Below are positions 1-7,843 of a stretch of 64,000 bases of DNA, in pieces. Source of the stretch: an uncultured Clostridium sp. (GTDB lineage: Bacteria > Bacillota > Clostridia > TANB77 > CAG-508); the NCBI GenBank assembly GCA_958422985.1, contig CATZPY010000003.1:1-64000 (forward strand). The letters run 5' to 3'. Numbering within the stretch: the first letter of the stretch is position 1; each line of letters starts with the position of its first letter. Under the pieces are notes generated by a model. It was not told where the DNA came from. It did no database searches and saw only the letters and a program-made list of their open reading frames with translations. Made by a program: the position numbers and the translations under genes.

Positions 1-333
1 AATTCAAATTATAAATGGAGAACAGATCTATTAAAAATAGAAATAACAGATGAAACACATTTTATTGAATATACAACAAATAATTTCCCTACTTATTTTA
101 CTATAACAGCAAAAGAAAAATTACAAGAATATAAGTTTGATCTAGAAAATACTAATCTAAAAGGAAAATGGATTGGTATCTTTAAAGAACTTCCAAATGG
201 TAATATTGAACTAGACTTTACTGAAGAAATAGAAGTGAAAAATTTTATAATGAAATTACTTGCAAAACCTTATTTAAAGAGCCAACAGAAAAAGTATATG
301 AAAGATTTAGAAAAGGAATTGAATAAACATTAA
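1..333 (+). CDS. SRPBCC-like (polyketide cyclase fold) protein, 5' truncated
   Basis: The frame is open from base 1 to TAA at 331-333, giving 110 residues of a C-terminal half; the start lies outside the window. The pattern (paired beta strands, a Lys-Gly-Lys-Trp-Ile-Gly stretch, an 'ELDFTEE' strand, then a long amphipathic C-terminal helix ending in a 'YMKDLEKEL'-type segment) resembles SRPBCC/START-fold ligand-binding proteins. The ligand and role cannot be told from the fragment. The fold call is by resemblance only. The 282 bases that follow (334-615) hold no convincing gene; a 10-codon ORF with a GAGGGG site starts at 354 but is too short to call. Confidence 0.55.
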   Translation, partial: NSNYKWRTDLLKIEITDETHFIEYTTNNFPTYFTITAKEKLQEYKFDLENTNLKGKWIGIFKELPNGNIELDFTEEIEVKNFIMKLLAKPYLKSQQKKYMKDLEKELNKH

Positions 334-615
334 TTTAAAAGTGAGGGGATTCTATGAAGAATAAAAAAGATAACAGTAACAACTAAAATTTTAAAAGGAA
401 ATGTTTAATATAGGATTATTCTAAATCTATATTTATTGATAACGATATATATAAATAGCAATATGTAACTAGAAACAAAATAGTAAGTTGTCGCGAAGAT
501 TGGAGATGAAAGAAATTGAATATAAAAGATGCTATATAAAAATAAAATATTAAAAATTCAATAAAAATTCAAGGTTTAAGTAATATAATATTTCGTAGAA
601 TGGAGGAAAGATTAT

Positions 616-1296
616 ATGAAAATACTAATAATAGAAGATGAATATAGTTTAGCAGATGCAATATCAGAAACATTAAAAAAGCAAAATTTTATTACAAATA
701 TTATTACAGATGGAGAAGAAGGAGAAAATGAAGCCCTAACAGGTGCTTATGATTTAATCCTATTAGATATAATGTTACCAAATAAAAATGGTTTTAAAAT
801 ATTAGAAAGTTTACAAAGAGAAAAAATAGAAACACCTGTAATTATTTTAACCGCAAAATCAGAAATTTACGATAAATTAAATGGACTAGAAAATGGAGCA
901 GATGATTATATTACAAAACCATTTCATATGAAAGAATTAATTGCAAGAGTAAAAGTAGTATTAAAGCGAAAAAATGGTGTAAAAGATTTAAGTGTTATAC
1001 AATATGAAGATTTATTTTTAAACTTAAGGAATGGAAAAATTTCTTGTCAAAATAATGAAATGACTATTAGTGGTAAAGAGTTAGAACTTTTTGAAATATT
1101 AATGATAAATAAAAAACAAACTATAAGTAGAGAAACATTAGCAAATAAAATTTGGGGATATAATAGTGATACAGAATACAACAATGTGGAAGTATATATA
1201 TCTTTTTTAAGAAAAAAATTAAAATTATTAAAATCAAGAGTTGAAATAAAAACTGTAAGAGGAATTGGATATATTTTGGAGGTACAAAATGATTGA
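616..1296 (+). CDS. OmpR/PhoB-family response regulator
   Basis: A 226-residue DNA-binding response regulator. The receiver domain (about 1-120) has the acidic pair E7/D8, phospho-acceptor D51 in 'LLDIMLP', T79 and K101 in 'ITKPF'. The C-terminal winged helix (about 128-222) ends in the typical 'VRGIGYIL' wing. Start ATG 616 follows GGAGG. The next gene, a histidine kinase, overlaps its 3' end by 8 bp, so the two are translationally coupled and form one two-component system. The downstream MacAB-type exporter genes are its likely target (inference from position). The signal it responds to is unknown. Confidence 0.95.
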   Translation: MKILIIEDEYSLADAISETLKKQNFITNIITDGEEGENEALTGAYDLILLDIMLPNKNGFKILESLQREKIETPVIILTAKSEIYDKLNGLENGADDYITKPFHMKELIARVKVVLKRKNGVKDLSVIQYEDLFLNLRNGKISCQNNEMTISGKELELFEILMINKKQTISRETLANKIWGYNSDTEYNNVEVYISFLRKKLKLLKSRVEIKTVRGIGYILEVQND

Positions 1297-2491
1297 AAAA
1301 TTAAAGAAAAAGATTTTTTATCTTGTTTTTATTTCTTTATCAATTATTATATTAGGTGTAATTATATTATTTACAATATTAAACTATCATAATACAATTG
1401 ATACAGCAGTAATGATGATAAATAGAATGACAGATATAGGAGAAAACAGAGAATTTAATAGACCACCAGAGCAAGAGACTATGGAAAATAAAAAATATAT
1501 TGAAGGTATATATCATATTAGAATTAAAAATAATATGGTTACTAATATGCAATATGGAGAAGATGTTGATGAAACAATAGAGCAATATGCTTTAGATATA
1601 AGCAAAAAAAATAGTAAAAATACATCTGGAATTATAGGCAGGTATATATATAATACTAGAAAAATGGGAGAAAATACTTATGATATAATTTTTATGGAAA
1701 ATGAAAATGCAATAATTCGTGCAAATTCTATATTATTAGTTTCAGTAATATTAAGTATATTATCTATATTTTCAATATATATAATTGGTAAAAAAATATC
1801 AAAAACAATAGTAAAACCAGTAGAAGAAACATTTGAAAAGCAAAAACAGTTTATATCTGATGCTTCACATGAACTGAAAACACCACTTGCAGTTATAGAA
1901 GCAAATGCAGATGTGCTAGAAAATGAGGTTAAGAACAATAAATGGATACAGTATATTCAAAATGAGATAGAAAGCATGAATACATTAATTAACGAGCTAT
2001 TAACTTTAACTAAAATAGAGAATATTGACAATATGAGAGAATTAAAACAAATTAATTTATCAAAAGAATTAGAAATAATAGTTGCTATGTTTGAAAGTAT
2101 GGCTTATGAAAAAGAAGTAATAATTAATAGCAATATTAAAGAAAATATAGAAACGAAAGCAAACAAAGAAGATATTGAACATATTGTTTCTACATTACTA
2201 GATAATGCGATAAAACATACAAAATCTAAAGAACAAGTTATAGTAGAATTGTATAGAGAAAAAAATAATATCGTAATTCAAATAAAAAATTATGGAGATC
2301 CCATTCCAGAAGATGAAAGAGAAAAAATATTCGAAAGGTTTTATAGAATAGATAAATCAAGAAATAGAAAAGAAAAGAGATACGGGTTAGGACTTGCAAT
2401 AGCAAAATCTACCGTACAGAAATATAACGGTAAAATTGAAGTTTTATATAAAGATAATTTTACAATTTTTAAAGTAAATATGCCAGTTTAA
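1289..2491 (+). CDS. Sensor histidine kinase (HisKA/HATPase_c)
   Basis: A 400-residue membrane histidine kinase. TM1 is at about 9-31, followed by an extracytoplasmic sensor loop of roughly 110 residues with no recognised fold, then TM2 at about 145-166. The H-box is 'SDASHELKTPL' with H194. The ATPase domain has the N-box 'DNAIKH' and the G-box 'GLGLAIAK'. ATG 1289 was chosen because GGAGG lies at 1278-1282; an in-frame ATG further upstream (1265) lies inside the regulator gene and has no site. It should phosphorylate D51 of the upstream regulator. The sensor loop is acidic and Pro/Glu-rich near residues 58-66. Confidence 0.95.
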   Translation: MIEKLKKKIFYLVFISLSIIILGVIILFTILNYHNTIDTAVMMINRMTDIGENREFNRPPEQETMENKKYIEGIYHIRIKNNMVTNMQYGEDVDETIEQYALDISKKNSKNTSGIIGRYIYNTRKMGENTYDIIFMENENAIIRANSILLVSVILSILSIFSIYIIGKKISKTIVKPVEETFEKQKQFISDASHELKTPLAVIEANADVLENEVKNNKWIQYIQNEIESMNTLINELLTLTKIENIDNMRELKQINLSKELEIIVAMFESMAYEKEVIINSNIKENIETKANKEDIEHIVSTLLDNAIKHTKSKEQVIVELYREKNNIVIQIKNYGDPIPEDEREKIFERFYRIDKSRNRKEKRYGLGLAIAKSTVQKYNGKIEVLYKDNFTIFKVNMPV

Positions 2492-2520
2492 AAGACAGTT
2501 ATAAAAGCTGTCTTTATTTT
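2491..2520 (+). terminator. Rho-independent terminator after the histidine kinase
   Basis: A perfect 8-bp stem (AAAGACAG / CTGTCTTT) with a 9-nt loop, followed by a T-rich run. It starts at the kinase stop codon, so the exporter genes downstream need their own promoter. Confidence 0.8.
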
Positions 2521-2639
2521 ATGCTCTTATAATAAAAAAGTAATTCCATAATTAAAATATAAATAATAAAAAATATTTAATCATTTTCAATAATTTTTCA
2601 ATGTTCATATTGTATATTAACAAACAAGGAGGGTAAATG

Positions 2640-3647
2640 ATGAAAAAGAAAATATTACTTATTATTTTTATTATTATCGTAGTTATAGGAAGTTTTATTA
2701 TAGGTAGGCAAGTAGGATTAAACACAGAAGATGATAAAACACAAACTGTTACAAGGGAAGAAACAGTTTCTAATCATGATATAAAGAAAACATTATCTGC
2801 GACAGGAACAGTATCTGCTAAGACAACAGAAAAAATAACACTAGCAACAACAAAATACTTTAAAGCAATGTGTGTAGAAGAAGATGATACAGTAAAGACA
2901 GGAGAAAATATATTACAATATACAAACGGAACTTATCTAGTTGCTCCATACGATTGTGTTATTATAAGTTTAAATCTTCCAGAAACAGAAAATAAATGTA
3001 CTTCGTCTAATTATATAGAAGTTTCAAATTTAGATACATTAACTACAACAATTTCAATAAATGAAAATGAAATAAATGAAGTGGCGGTGGGGCAAGAAGT
3101 AGAAATAAAACTAACAGCAAATGAAAGCAAAACATATACAGGTAAAATTACAAAGTTAGATTCAGTTGGAAATTATCAAGCATCAGGAACTACATTTTCA
3201 GCAACGATAGAGTTTGAAAATGATGATACAATAAAATTAGGAATGAGTACATCATGTACAGTTATATTAAAAGAAGAAAAAGAAGTTCTAGCTGTTCCAA
3301 TTGATAGTGTTTTACAAAATAGTGAAGGAGAACAGTATGTAAATAAAGTAAAAGAAGATGGAACACTAGAAGAAGTAATTGTGGAAACAGGAATCGCAGA
3401 TGAAAGCTATGTTCAAATCACATCAGGTTTATCTTTAAATGATAAAATACAAATAGAAACAGAATTAACAGAAAGCACAACAAATTCAGATAGAAATAAT
3501 CAAGGAGGATTTGGAAACTTCGGTGGTGGAATGAATGATAAACAAGGTGGAACTATGCCAGAAGGAGCAGGACAAATGCCAGATATGAAAGGCGATAGCC
3601 AAATGAGAGAAAGTGGGCAAGCACAGGGAAATCCGCCTAAAGAATAG
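2640..3647 (+). CDS. MacA/HlyD-type efflux adaptor (membrane fusion protein)
   Basis: A 335-residue adaptor with one N-terminal membrane anchor (about 4-22), a biotinyl-lipoyl-like beta domain ('APYDCVI' region), a beta-barrel domain, and a Gly/Met/Gln-rich C-terminal tail of about 50 residues. There is almost no alpha-hairpin, as expected in Gram-positives without an outer-membrane partner. Of the tandem ATGs at 2637 and 2640, the second sits about 7 bp after AGGAGG and is preferred. It lies 23 bp before an ABC ATPase and is paralogous to the shorter adaptor at 6624. It likely links substrate capture to the MacB-type permease at 4348. The substrate is unknown. Confidence 0.9.
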   Translation: MKKKILLIIFIIIVVIGSFIIGRQVGLNTEDDKTQTVTREETVSNHDIKKTLSATGTVSAKTTEKITLATTKYFKAMCVEEDDTVKTGENILQYTNGTYLVAPYDCVIISLNLPETENKCTSSNYIEVSNLDTLTTTISINENEINEVAVGQEVEIKLTANESKTYTGKITKLDSVGNYQASGTTFSATIEFENDDTIKLGMSTSCTVILKEEKEVLAVPIDSVLQNSEGEQYVNKVKEDGTLEEVIVETGIADESYVQITSGLSLNDKIQIETELTESTTNSDRNNQGGFGNFGGGMNDKQGGTMPEGAGQMPDMKGDSQMRESGQAQGNPPKE

Positions 3648-3670
3648 ATATATGGAAGGAAGTGAAGTAT

Positions 3671-4345
3671 ATGATAGAATTAAAGAACATTTGTAAATCA
3701 TTTACATTAGGAGGAGAAGAAGTTAAAGCATTAGATGATGTGAACTTTAGTGTGAAAAAGGGTGAATTTGTTTCTATTATTGGACCTTCTGGATCAGGAA
3801 AATCTACATTAATGAATATTTTAGGATTATTAGATGTTGCAGATAAAGGAGAATATATTTTAGACAATATAACAATAAAGAATGCAAGTGATAATACCTT
3901 GTCTGAAATAAGAAATAAAAAAATAGGTTTTATTTTTCAAAATTTTAATTTACTACAAAAATTAAATGCAATTGAAAATATACAAGTACCTTTAATGTAT
4001 AGAGGAATTAAACATGAAACTTCGAAGAAAATAGCTTATGAATATTTGGAAAAAGTGGGGCTAAAGGGCAGAGAAAAACATTTACCAACACAATTGTCAG
4101 GAGGGCAACAACAAAGAGTTGCAATAGCAAGAGCATTAGCAGGAAAACCAGAAATAATTCTAGCAGATGAGCCAACAGGTGCTTTAGATTCCAAAACAAG
4201 CAATGAATTAATGGAGGTACTACAAAACTTAAATAAAGAAGGTCAAACAATAATTTTAATTACACATGATATAAATGTAGCTAAAAAAGCTCACAGAATT
4301 GTAAGAATTGCTGACGGAAAACTGTATGAAGGAGAGGAGGTATAG
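3671..4345 (+). CDS. ABC transporter ATP-binding protein (MacB/LolD type)
   Basis: A 224-residue nucleotide-binding subunit. Walker A 'GPSGSGKST' is at 38-46, the Q-loop Gln at 90, signature 'LSGGQQQR' at 142-149, Walker B 'IILADEP' at about 162-168, and the H-loop His at 199. This belongs to the MacB/LolD/FtsE mechanotransmission group, which drives permeases with a large extracytoplasmic domain. ATG 3671 follows AAGGAAG; a GTG nine bases upstream sits on the ribosome site and was rejected. It ends 2 bp before the permease start, so the pair is co-translated. Confidence 0.95.
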   Translation: MIELKNICKSFTLGGEEVKALDDVNFSVKKGEFVSIIGPSGSGKSTLMNILGLLDVADKGEYILDNITIKNASDNTLSEIRNKKIGFIFQNFNLLQKLNAIENIQVPLMYRGIKHETSKKIAYEYLEKVGLKGREKHLPTQLSGGQQQRVAIARALAGKPEIILADEPTGALDSKTSNELMEVLQNLNKEGQTIILITHDINVAKKAHRIVRIADGKLYEGEEV

Positions 4346-4347
4346 TT

Positions 4348-5529
4348 TTGGAAAAGACAATAAGTATTTTCAAAGAAGCATTAAAAAATATTATTTGTAA
4401 TAAATTAAGATCTAGCCTTACAATGCTTGGTCTTATCATTGGAATTATGTCAGTTATTCTTTTAGTGGGAATAGGAACAGGAGCTACAACTAATGTTACT
4501 TCAGCAGTAAAGTCTTTAGGAACAGGAACACTTACAGTTTCAATAGATTCGGAAAGCGATGCTACTCTTGAATATGAGCAGATAGATGAATTAAAAGAAC
4601 TAAATAATGTAGACAGTGTAGCTCCATATAAAAATGTATCAGGAACAGTAAGTAAAGATACTACGACATCAAGAGGAGCAAGTATTTTAGCAACAATACC
4701 AGAATATATAAGTGTAATGAATTTAAAATTAGAATCAGGAAGATTACTGTCTAATATAGATTTAGAAAATGCTAGTAAAGTATGCTTAATTGGAAATGAT
4801 TTAACAGATACATTATTTGAAGGAAGTAAAATAAAAGATATTGTTGGTCAAACAATTAACATAGAAGGTGATAAATATACAGTAATAGGAGTATTAACAA
4901 GAACAGGAAGTACGATGGGAAATAATATAGATAGTAATATCATAATTCCATTTACAACTGCTAAATATCTTGGAAGTGATACAAGTATAAATTCTTTATA
5001 TATAAAAGTACAAAATGAAGATCAAATTGATTTTGCTACAAGTCAAATTGAAAGCTACTTGGAAAGAACTTTATCTATATCATCAGACTATTATAGTGTA
5101 AATTCTCAAGATAGTATGTTAGATACAATGTCAGATATTACATCTACTCTTTCATTATTGCTTGGAGGTATTGCAAGTATATCTTTAATAGTAGGTGGAA
5201 TTGGAGTAATGAATGTTATGTTAGTTTCCGTAACAGAACGAACAAAAGAAATAGGAATAAGAAAATCTTTAGGTGCAAAAAGAAAAGATATATTAGTACA
5301 ATTTTTAGTGGAATCACTAATATTGTGTATTTTAGGTGGAACTTTAGGAGTTATTTTAGGAGTAAGTATAGGATTAATATTACAGACATTCGGGTTTAAT
5401 TTTAATACAAGTTCTAATATTGTAATAATTTCATTTATTGCAAGTAGCTTAATAGGATTAATATTTGGAATATTCCCAGCATACAAAGCAGCAAAACTTA
5501 ATCCGATAGAAGCATTAAGAACAGATTAA
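4348..5529 (+). CDS. MacB/FtsX-type ABC permease
   Basis: A 393-residue permease. TM1 is at about 20-42, then a large extracytoplasmic MacB periplasmic-core domain (about 45-255), then three C-terminal TM helices in an FtsX domain. The conserved cytoplasmic 'ERTKEIGIRKSLGA' coupling helix lies between TM2 and TM3, and the C-terminus is 'NPIEALR'. The start is TTG 4348, after GGAGG. Proteins of this type pump peptides, lantibiotics or antibiotics, or transmit force to wall enzymes; nothing here fixes the substrate. It forms the exporter core with the genes at 2640 and 3671. Confidence 0.93.
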   Translation: MEKTISIFKEALKNIICNKLRSSLTMLGLIIGIMSVILLVGIGTGATTNVTSAVKSLGTGTLTVSIDSESDATLEYEQIDELKELNNVDSVAPYKNVSGTVSKDTTTSRGASILATIPEYISVMNLKLESGRLLSNIDLENASKVCLIGNDLTDTLFEGSKIKDIVGQTINIEGDKYTVIGVLTRTGSTMGNNIDSNIIIPFTTAKYLGSDTSINSLYIKVQNEDQIDFATSQIESYLERTLSISSDYYSVNSQDSMLDTMSDITSTLSLLLGGIASISLIVGGIGVMNVMLVSVTERTKEIGIRKSLGAKRKDILVQFLVESLILCILGGTLGVILGVSIGLILQTFGFNFNTSSNIVIISFIASSLIGLIFGIFPAYKAAKLNPIEALRTD

Positions 5530-5542
5530 GGAGGAAAAAGTA

Positions 5543-6634
5543 ATGAATAAAAAAATAACGATGGGAATTAGTATTTTGCTATTATTAATAATAGTGGGTA
5601 TAAATATCTCTTATGCTAGCCGTTCTCAAAATGAAAAAGATTTTTTTAAAGTAAACAAAGAAGAAATTAGTCCTGAGGAAACACTAGAAATAACATTTGA
5701 TATAGCTAGCTTAGAATATAACAAATTTAAAATATCATTAAATTCAAATATTGATGTAAAAGATGTTTATACACAAAACAATGAAAATATAACGATAGAA
5801 GATAAAGATGATGCGATTATTTTGGAAATTGATAAAGAAAAAATAAATTTAAATCAAATAACATTGTATTATCCAATTTCAAAAGATATTAAAATAGGTA
5901 CAAAGATACAACTTACCGCAAAAATTATAGTAAATAATGAAATGAAAGTAGAAAATGAAACCAATAATAATAATATAGCAAAAACAGAAAATGAAATAAG
6001 TAATAATAAAATAACAACTGAAACAGAAAACGAAAAAAATACTACTAATACGGAAAATGAAAATAACGAAGAAAAAGAAGAAATTGTTAAAGAAATTACA
6101 AAAATAATTACAGTAGTAGAGAAAAATAACGAAAACAAAGAGGAAGAAAATACAAATATTTCAAATGATAAAAAACCAGAAAATAAACAAGAAATGTCTA
6201 ATGAAGAAAAAAGTAATTCAAAACAGGAACAAAAAAACAGCAATGAAAAAACATCTAATAATATAGAAAACCAGAAAATTAGTGTTAGTGGAAGTGCAAA
6301 ATCTAGTTTATCAGGAACAAGCGTAAATACAGAAAATCAAGAAACTTATAATGGATCAAATAACAATTACTTAGAAAAGTTAGAGGTTGAAGGAAAAGAA
6401 CTCAATACATCCTTTAATAAAGAGAATGACACATACTTTATAGATATAAACAATACAAATACCATAAATGTTACAGCAATAGCAGAAGATAGTACAGCAA
6501 AAGTATATATAACAGGAAATGATAATATAGAAAGTGGAAATAATAAAATATTAATATCAGTAACAGCTGAAAATGGAGATGTTCGTTATTATAGAATTTT
6601 TGTAAATTGTGAGGAGGAGACAAATGAAACATAA
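5543..6634 (+). CDS. Secreted or anchored protein with Asn/Glu-rich linker and C-terminal cadherin-like beta-sandwich domain
   Basis: A 363-residue exported protein. A hydrophobic signal or anchor segment is at about 5-24. A beta-rich domain resembling cohesin/dockerin-type exopolysaccharide or adhesin modules spans about 35-125, followed by a long Asn/Glu/Lys-rich low-complexity linker (about 130-245). The C-terminal 80 or so residues match the cadherin-like beta-sandwich pattern ('YLEKLEVEG' start, 'VTAENGDVRYYRIFV' end). GGAGG precedes ATG 5543. It overlaps the next adaptor gene by 11 bp, so it belongs to the exporter operon. A role as extracytoplasmic partner or cargo of the exporter is inference. 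Confidence 0.7.
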   Translation: MNKKITMGISILLLLIIVGINISYASRSQNEKDFFKVNKEEISPEETLEITFDIASLEYNKFKISLNSNIDVKDVYTQNNENITIEDKDDAIILEIDKEKINLNQITLYYPISKDIKIGTKIQLTAKIIVNNEMKVENETNNNNIAKTENEISNNKITTETENEKNTTNTENENNEEKEEIVKEITKIITVVEKNNENKEEENTNISNDKKPENKQEMSNEEKSNSKQEQKNSNEKTSNNIENQKISVSGSAKSSLSGTSVNTENQETYNGSNNNYLEKLEVEGKELNTSFNKENDTYFIDINNTNTINVTAIAEDSTAKVYITGNDNIESGNNKILISVTAENGDVRYYRIFVNCEEETNET

Positions 6635-7298
6635 AAAATTAATTACTTCTTTAATTTTAATACTATTAATTATAATTATTGCAATTTGTTTAATTAGTTT
6701 TTTTAATAAAAATAAACAACAAAATACTCAACAAAATACTCAACAATTTGCGCAAATGCAAAATAGTGAAAATCAAAATAAAGAGGAAGGAGGGATGCAA
6801 AAAAATAAAATACAGAAAGAACAAACGACAACTTTAAGTAGTAATAGTGAAGTTAAATCAGCTTTAACTGAAAATATAGAATTACATACTACATATTATT
6901 TAAGTGAAGTATATGTAGAAGAAAATCAATTTGTAGAAAAAGGTGGAAATATATTAAAATATACAAATGGAGCAAATTTAACAGCCCCTTATGATTGTTA
7001 TATTACAGAATTAAACATTCCAGAAACAAAAGGGCAATGTCTGAATAGCCATTATATACAAGTTGAAAGCAAAAATATGTTATCTGTTTCAATGCAAGTT
7101 GATGAAACACAAATCAGCAAAGTAAACATAGGAAAAGGAGCAACTATTGAAGTTACAGCAATAGATAAAAAATATACAGGATATGTAACGAATGTAGGAA
7201 GTATAGCAAGTAATGGGAAATTTGAAGTTACAATAGAATTTGAAAATGATGGAAACACAATGGTAGGAATGACATCAAAAGTTGAAATGACAATATAA
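6624..7298 (+). CDS. Second, shortened efflux-adaptor-like protein
   Basis: A 224-residue paralogue of the adaptor at 2640. It has an N-terminal TM (about 7-26) and a Gln/Asn/Met-rich linker (about 30-60), then the same block: 'VYVEE', 'YTNGANLTAPYDC', 'NIPET', a second Cys, then the barrel with 'VTIEFENDG'. It stops where the first protein continues into its last barrel and tail. ATG 6624 follows AGGAGGAG; a GTG at 6609 overlaps that site and was rejected. It may hetero-oligomerise with the first adaptor or bind the cadherin-like protein (inference). Confidence 0.75.
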   Translation: MKHKKLITSLILILLIIIIAICLISFFNKNKQQNTQQNTQQFAQMQNSENQNKEEGGMQKNKIQKEQTTTLSSNSEVKSALTENIELHTTYYLSEVYVEENQFVEKGGNILKYTNGANLTAPYDCYITELNIPETKGQCLNSHYIQVESKNMLSVSMQVDETQISKVNIGKGATIEVTAIDKKYTGYVTNVGSIASNGKFEVTIEFENDGNTMVGMTSKVEMTI

Positions 7299-7343
7299 TA
7301 ATGACATCAAATTAATATTATAAAATAATGGAGGTAATAAAAA

Positions 7344-7586
7344 ATGAAAGAAAAAATTATATATTTAATTATTGGTATTCTTATAGGAGCAATTATAACA
7401 ACATCAGGATTTTTTGTTTATAATAAGTTAATTAAAAAAACACCAGATATGCCAATGAATACAGAAGGACAAATGGGTAGACCAAATATGGGAAATGGTG
7501 AAGAACCACCAGCAAGACCAGATGAAAATAATACTGAAGAACAATCAACAGATAGTCAAAATACAGACAATAATTCAAACACATAA
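7344..7586 (+). CDS. Small single-TM protein with Met/Pro/Gly-rich extracytoplasmic tail
   Basis: An 80-residue protein with one TM helix (about 4-27), then a low-complexity tail with 'MPMN', 'GQMGRPNMG' and 'EEPPARPDE' stretches. The composition of this tail resembles the C-terminal tail of the adaptor at 2640. GGAGG precedes ATG 7344. It is the last gene of the exporter locus, 45 bp after the second adaptor. I do not recognise a family; the shared tail style suggests a small accessory subunit. Confidence 0.6.
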   Translation: MKEKIIYLIIGILIGAIITTSGFFVYNKLIKKTPDMPMNTEGQMGRPNMGNGEEPPARPDENNTEEQSTDSQNTDNNSNT

Positions 7587-7627
7587 GAATGTATATAATT
7601 GAAAAATACTTTTTAGACTTAAAAATA

Positions 7628-7782
7628 TTTACACGAATTTAACAAGATAGCATTTTTTAGCCATCTTGTTTTTTGTTTTGTGTTATGCTATAATCTCTTA
7701 GAGAATAGTACGTTGTATTGATTTGTGTTATTCTGTTTGAAAAACTAAAATAGGTGACCTAAAGCAAAAAAATTCGTGTAAA
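7628..7782. repeat. 13-bp perfect inverted repeat pair flanking the uvrB promoter region
   Basis: TTTACACGAATTT at 7628-7640 is the exact reverse complement of 7770-7782. The 129 bp between hold a hairpin with a T-run and a TATAAT box near 7687-7693. It could be the ends of a small decayed element or a long-range RNA stem in the uvrB leader. Confidence 0.5.
7641..7676 (+). terminator. Probable terminator of the exporter operon
   Basis: An imperfect stem, AACAAGATAG...CCATCTTGTT, with a short A/T loop, followed by TTTTGTTTTG. It lies 55 bp after the last exporter gene. Confidence 0.6.
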
Positions 7783-7831
7783 GCATTTTTTTATATAAAT
7801 TGTTGCTAAAAAAATCAAGAAAGAATGGAGA

Positions 7832-7843
7832 GAACTTATGTTC
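7832..7843 (+). promoter_or_regulatory. LexA-like (SOS) box core across the uvrB start codon
   Basis: GAACTTATGTTC fits the Bacillota LexA core GAAC-N4-GTTC exactly, and the ATG of uvrB lies within it. uvrB is commonly LexA-regulated in Bacillota. The flanking bases do not fit the extended consensus, and the position over the start codon is unusual, so it may be chance. Confidence 0.35.

Noticed and set aside
1265..1288. Upstream ATG for the histidine kinase
   Set aside because: It lies inside the regulator gene without a ribosome site; ATG 1289 has GGAGG at the right distance.
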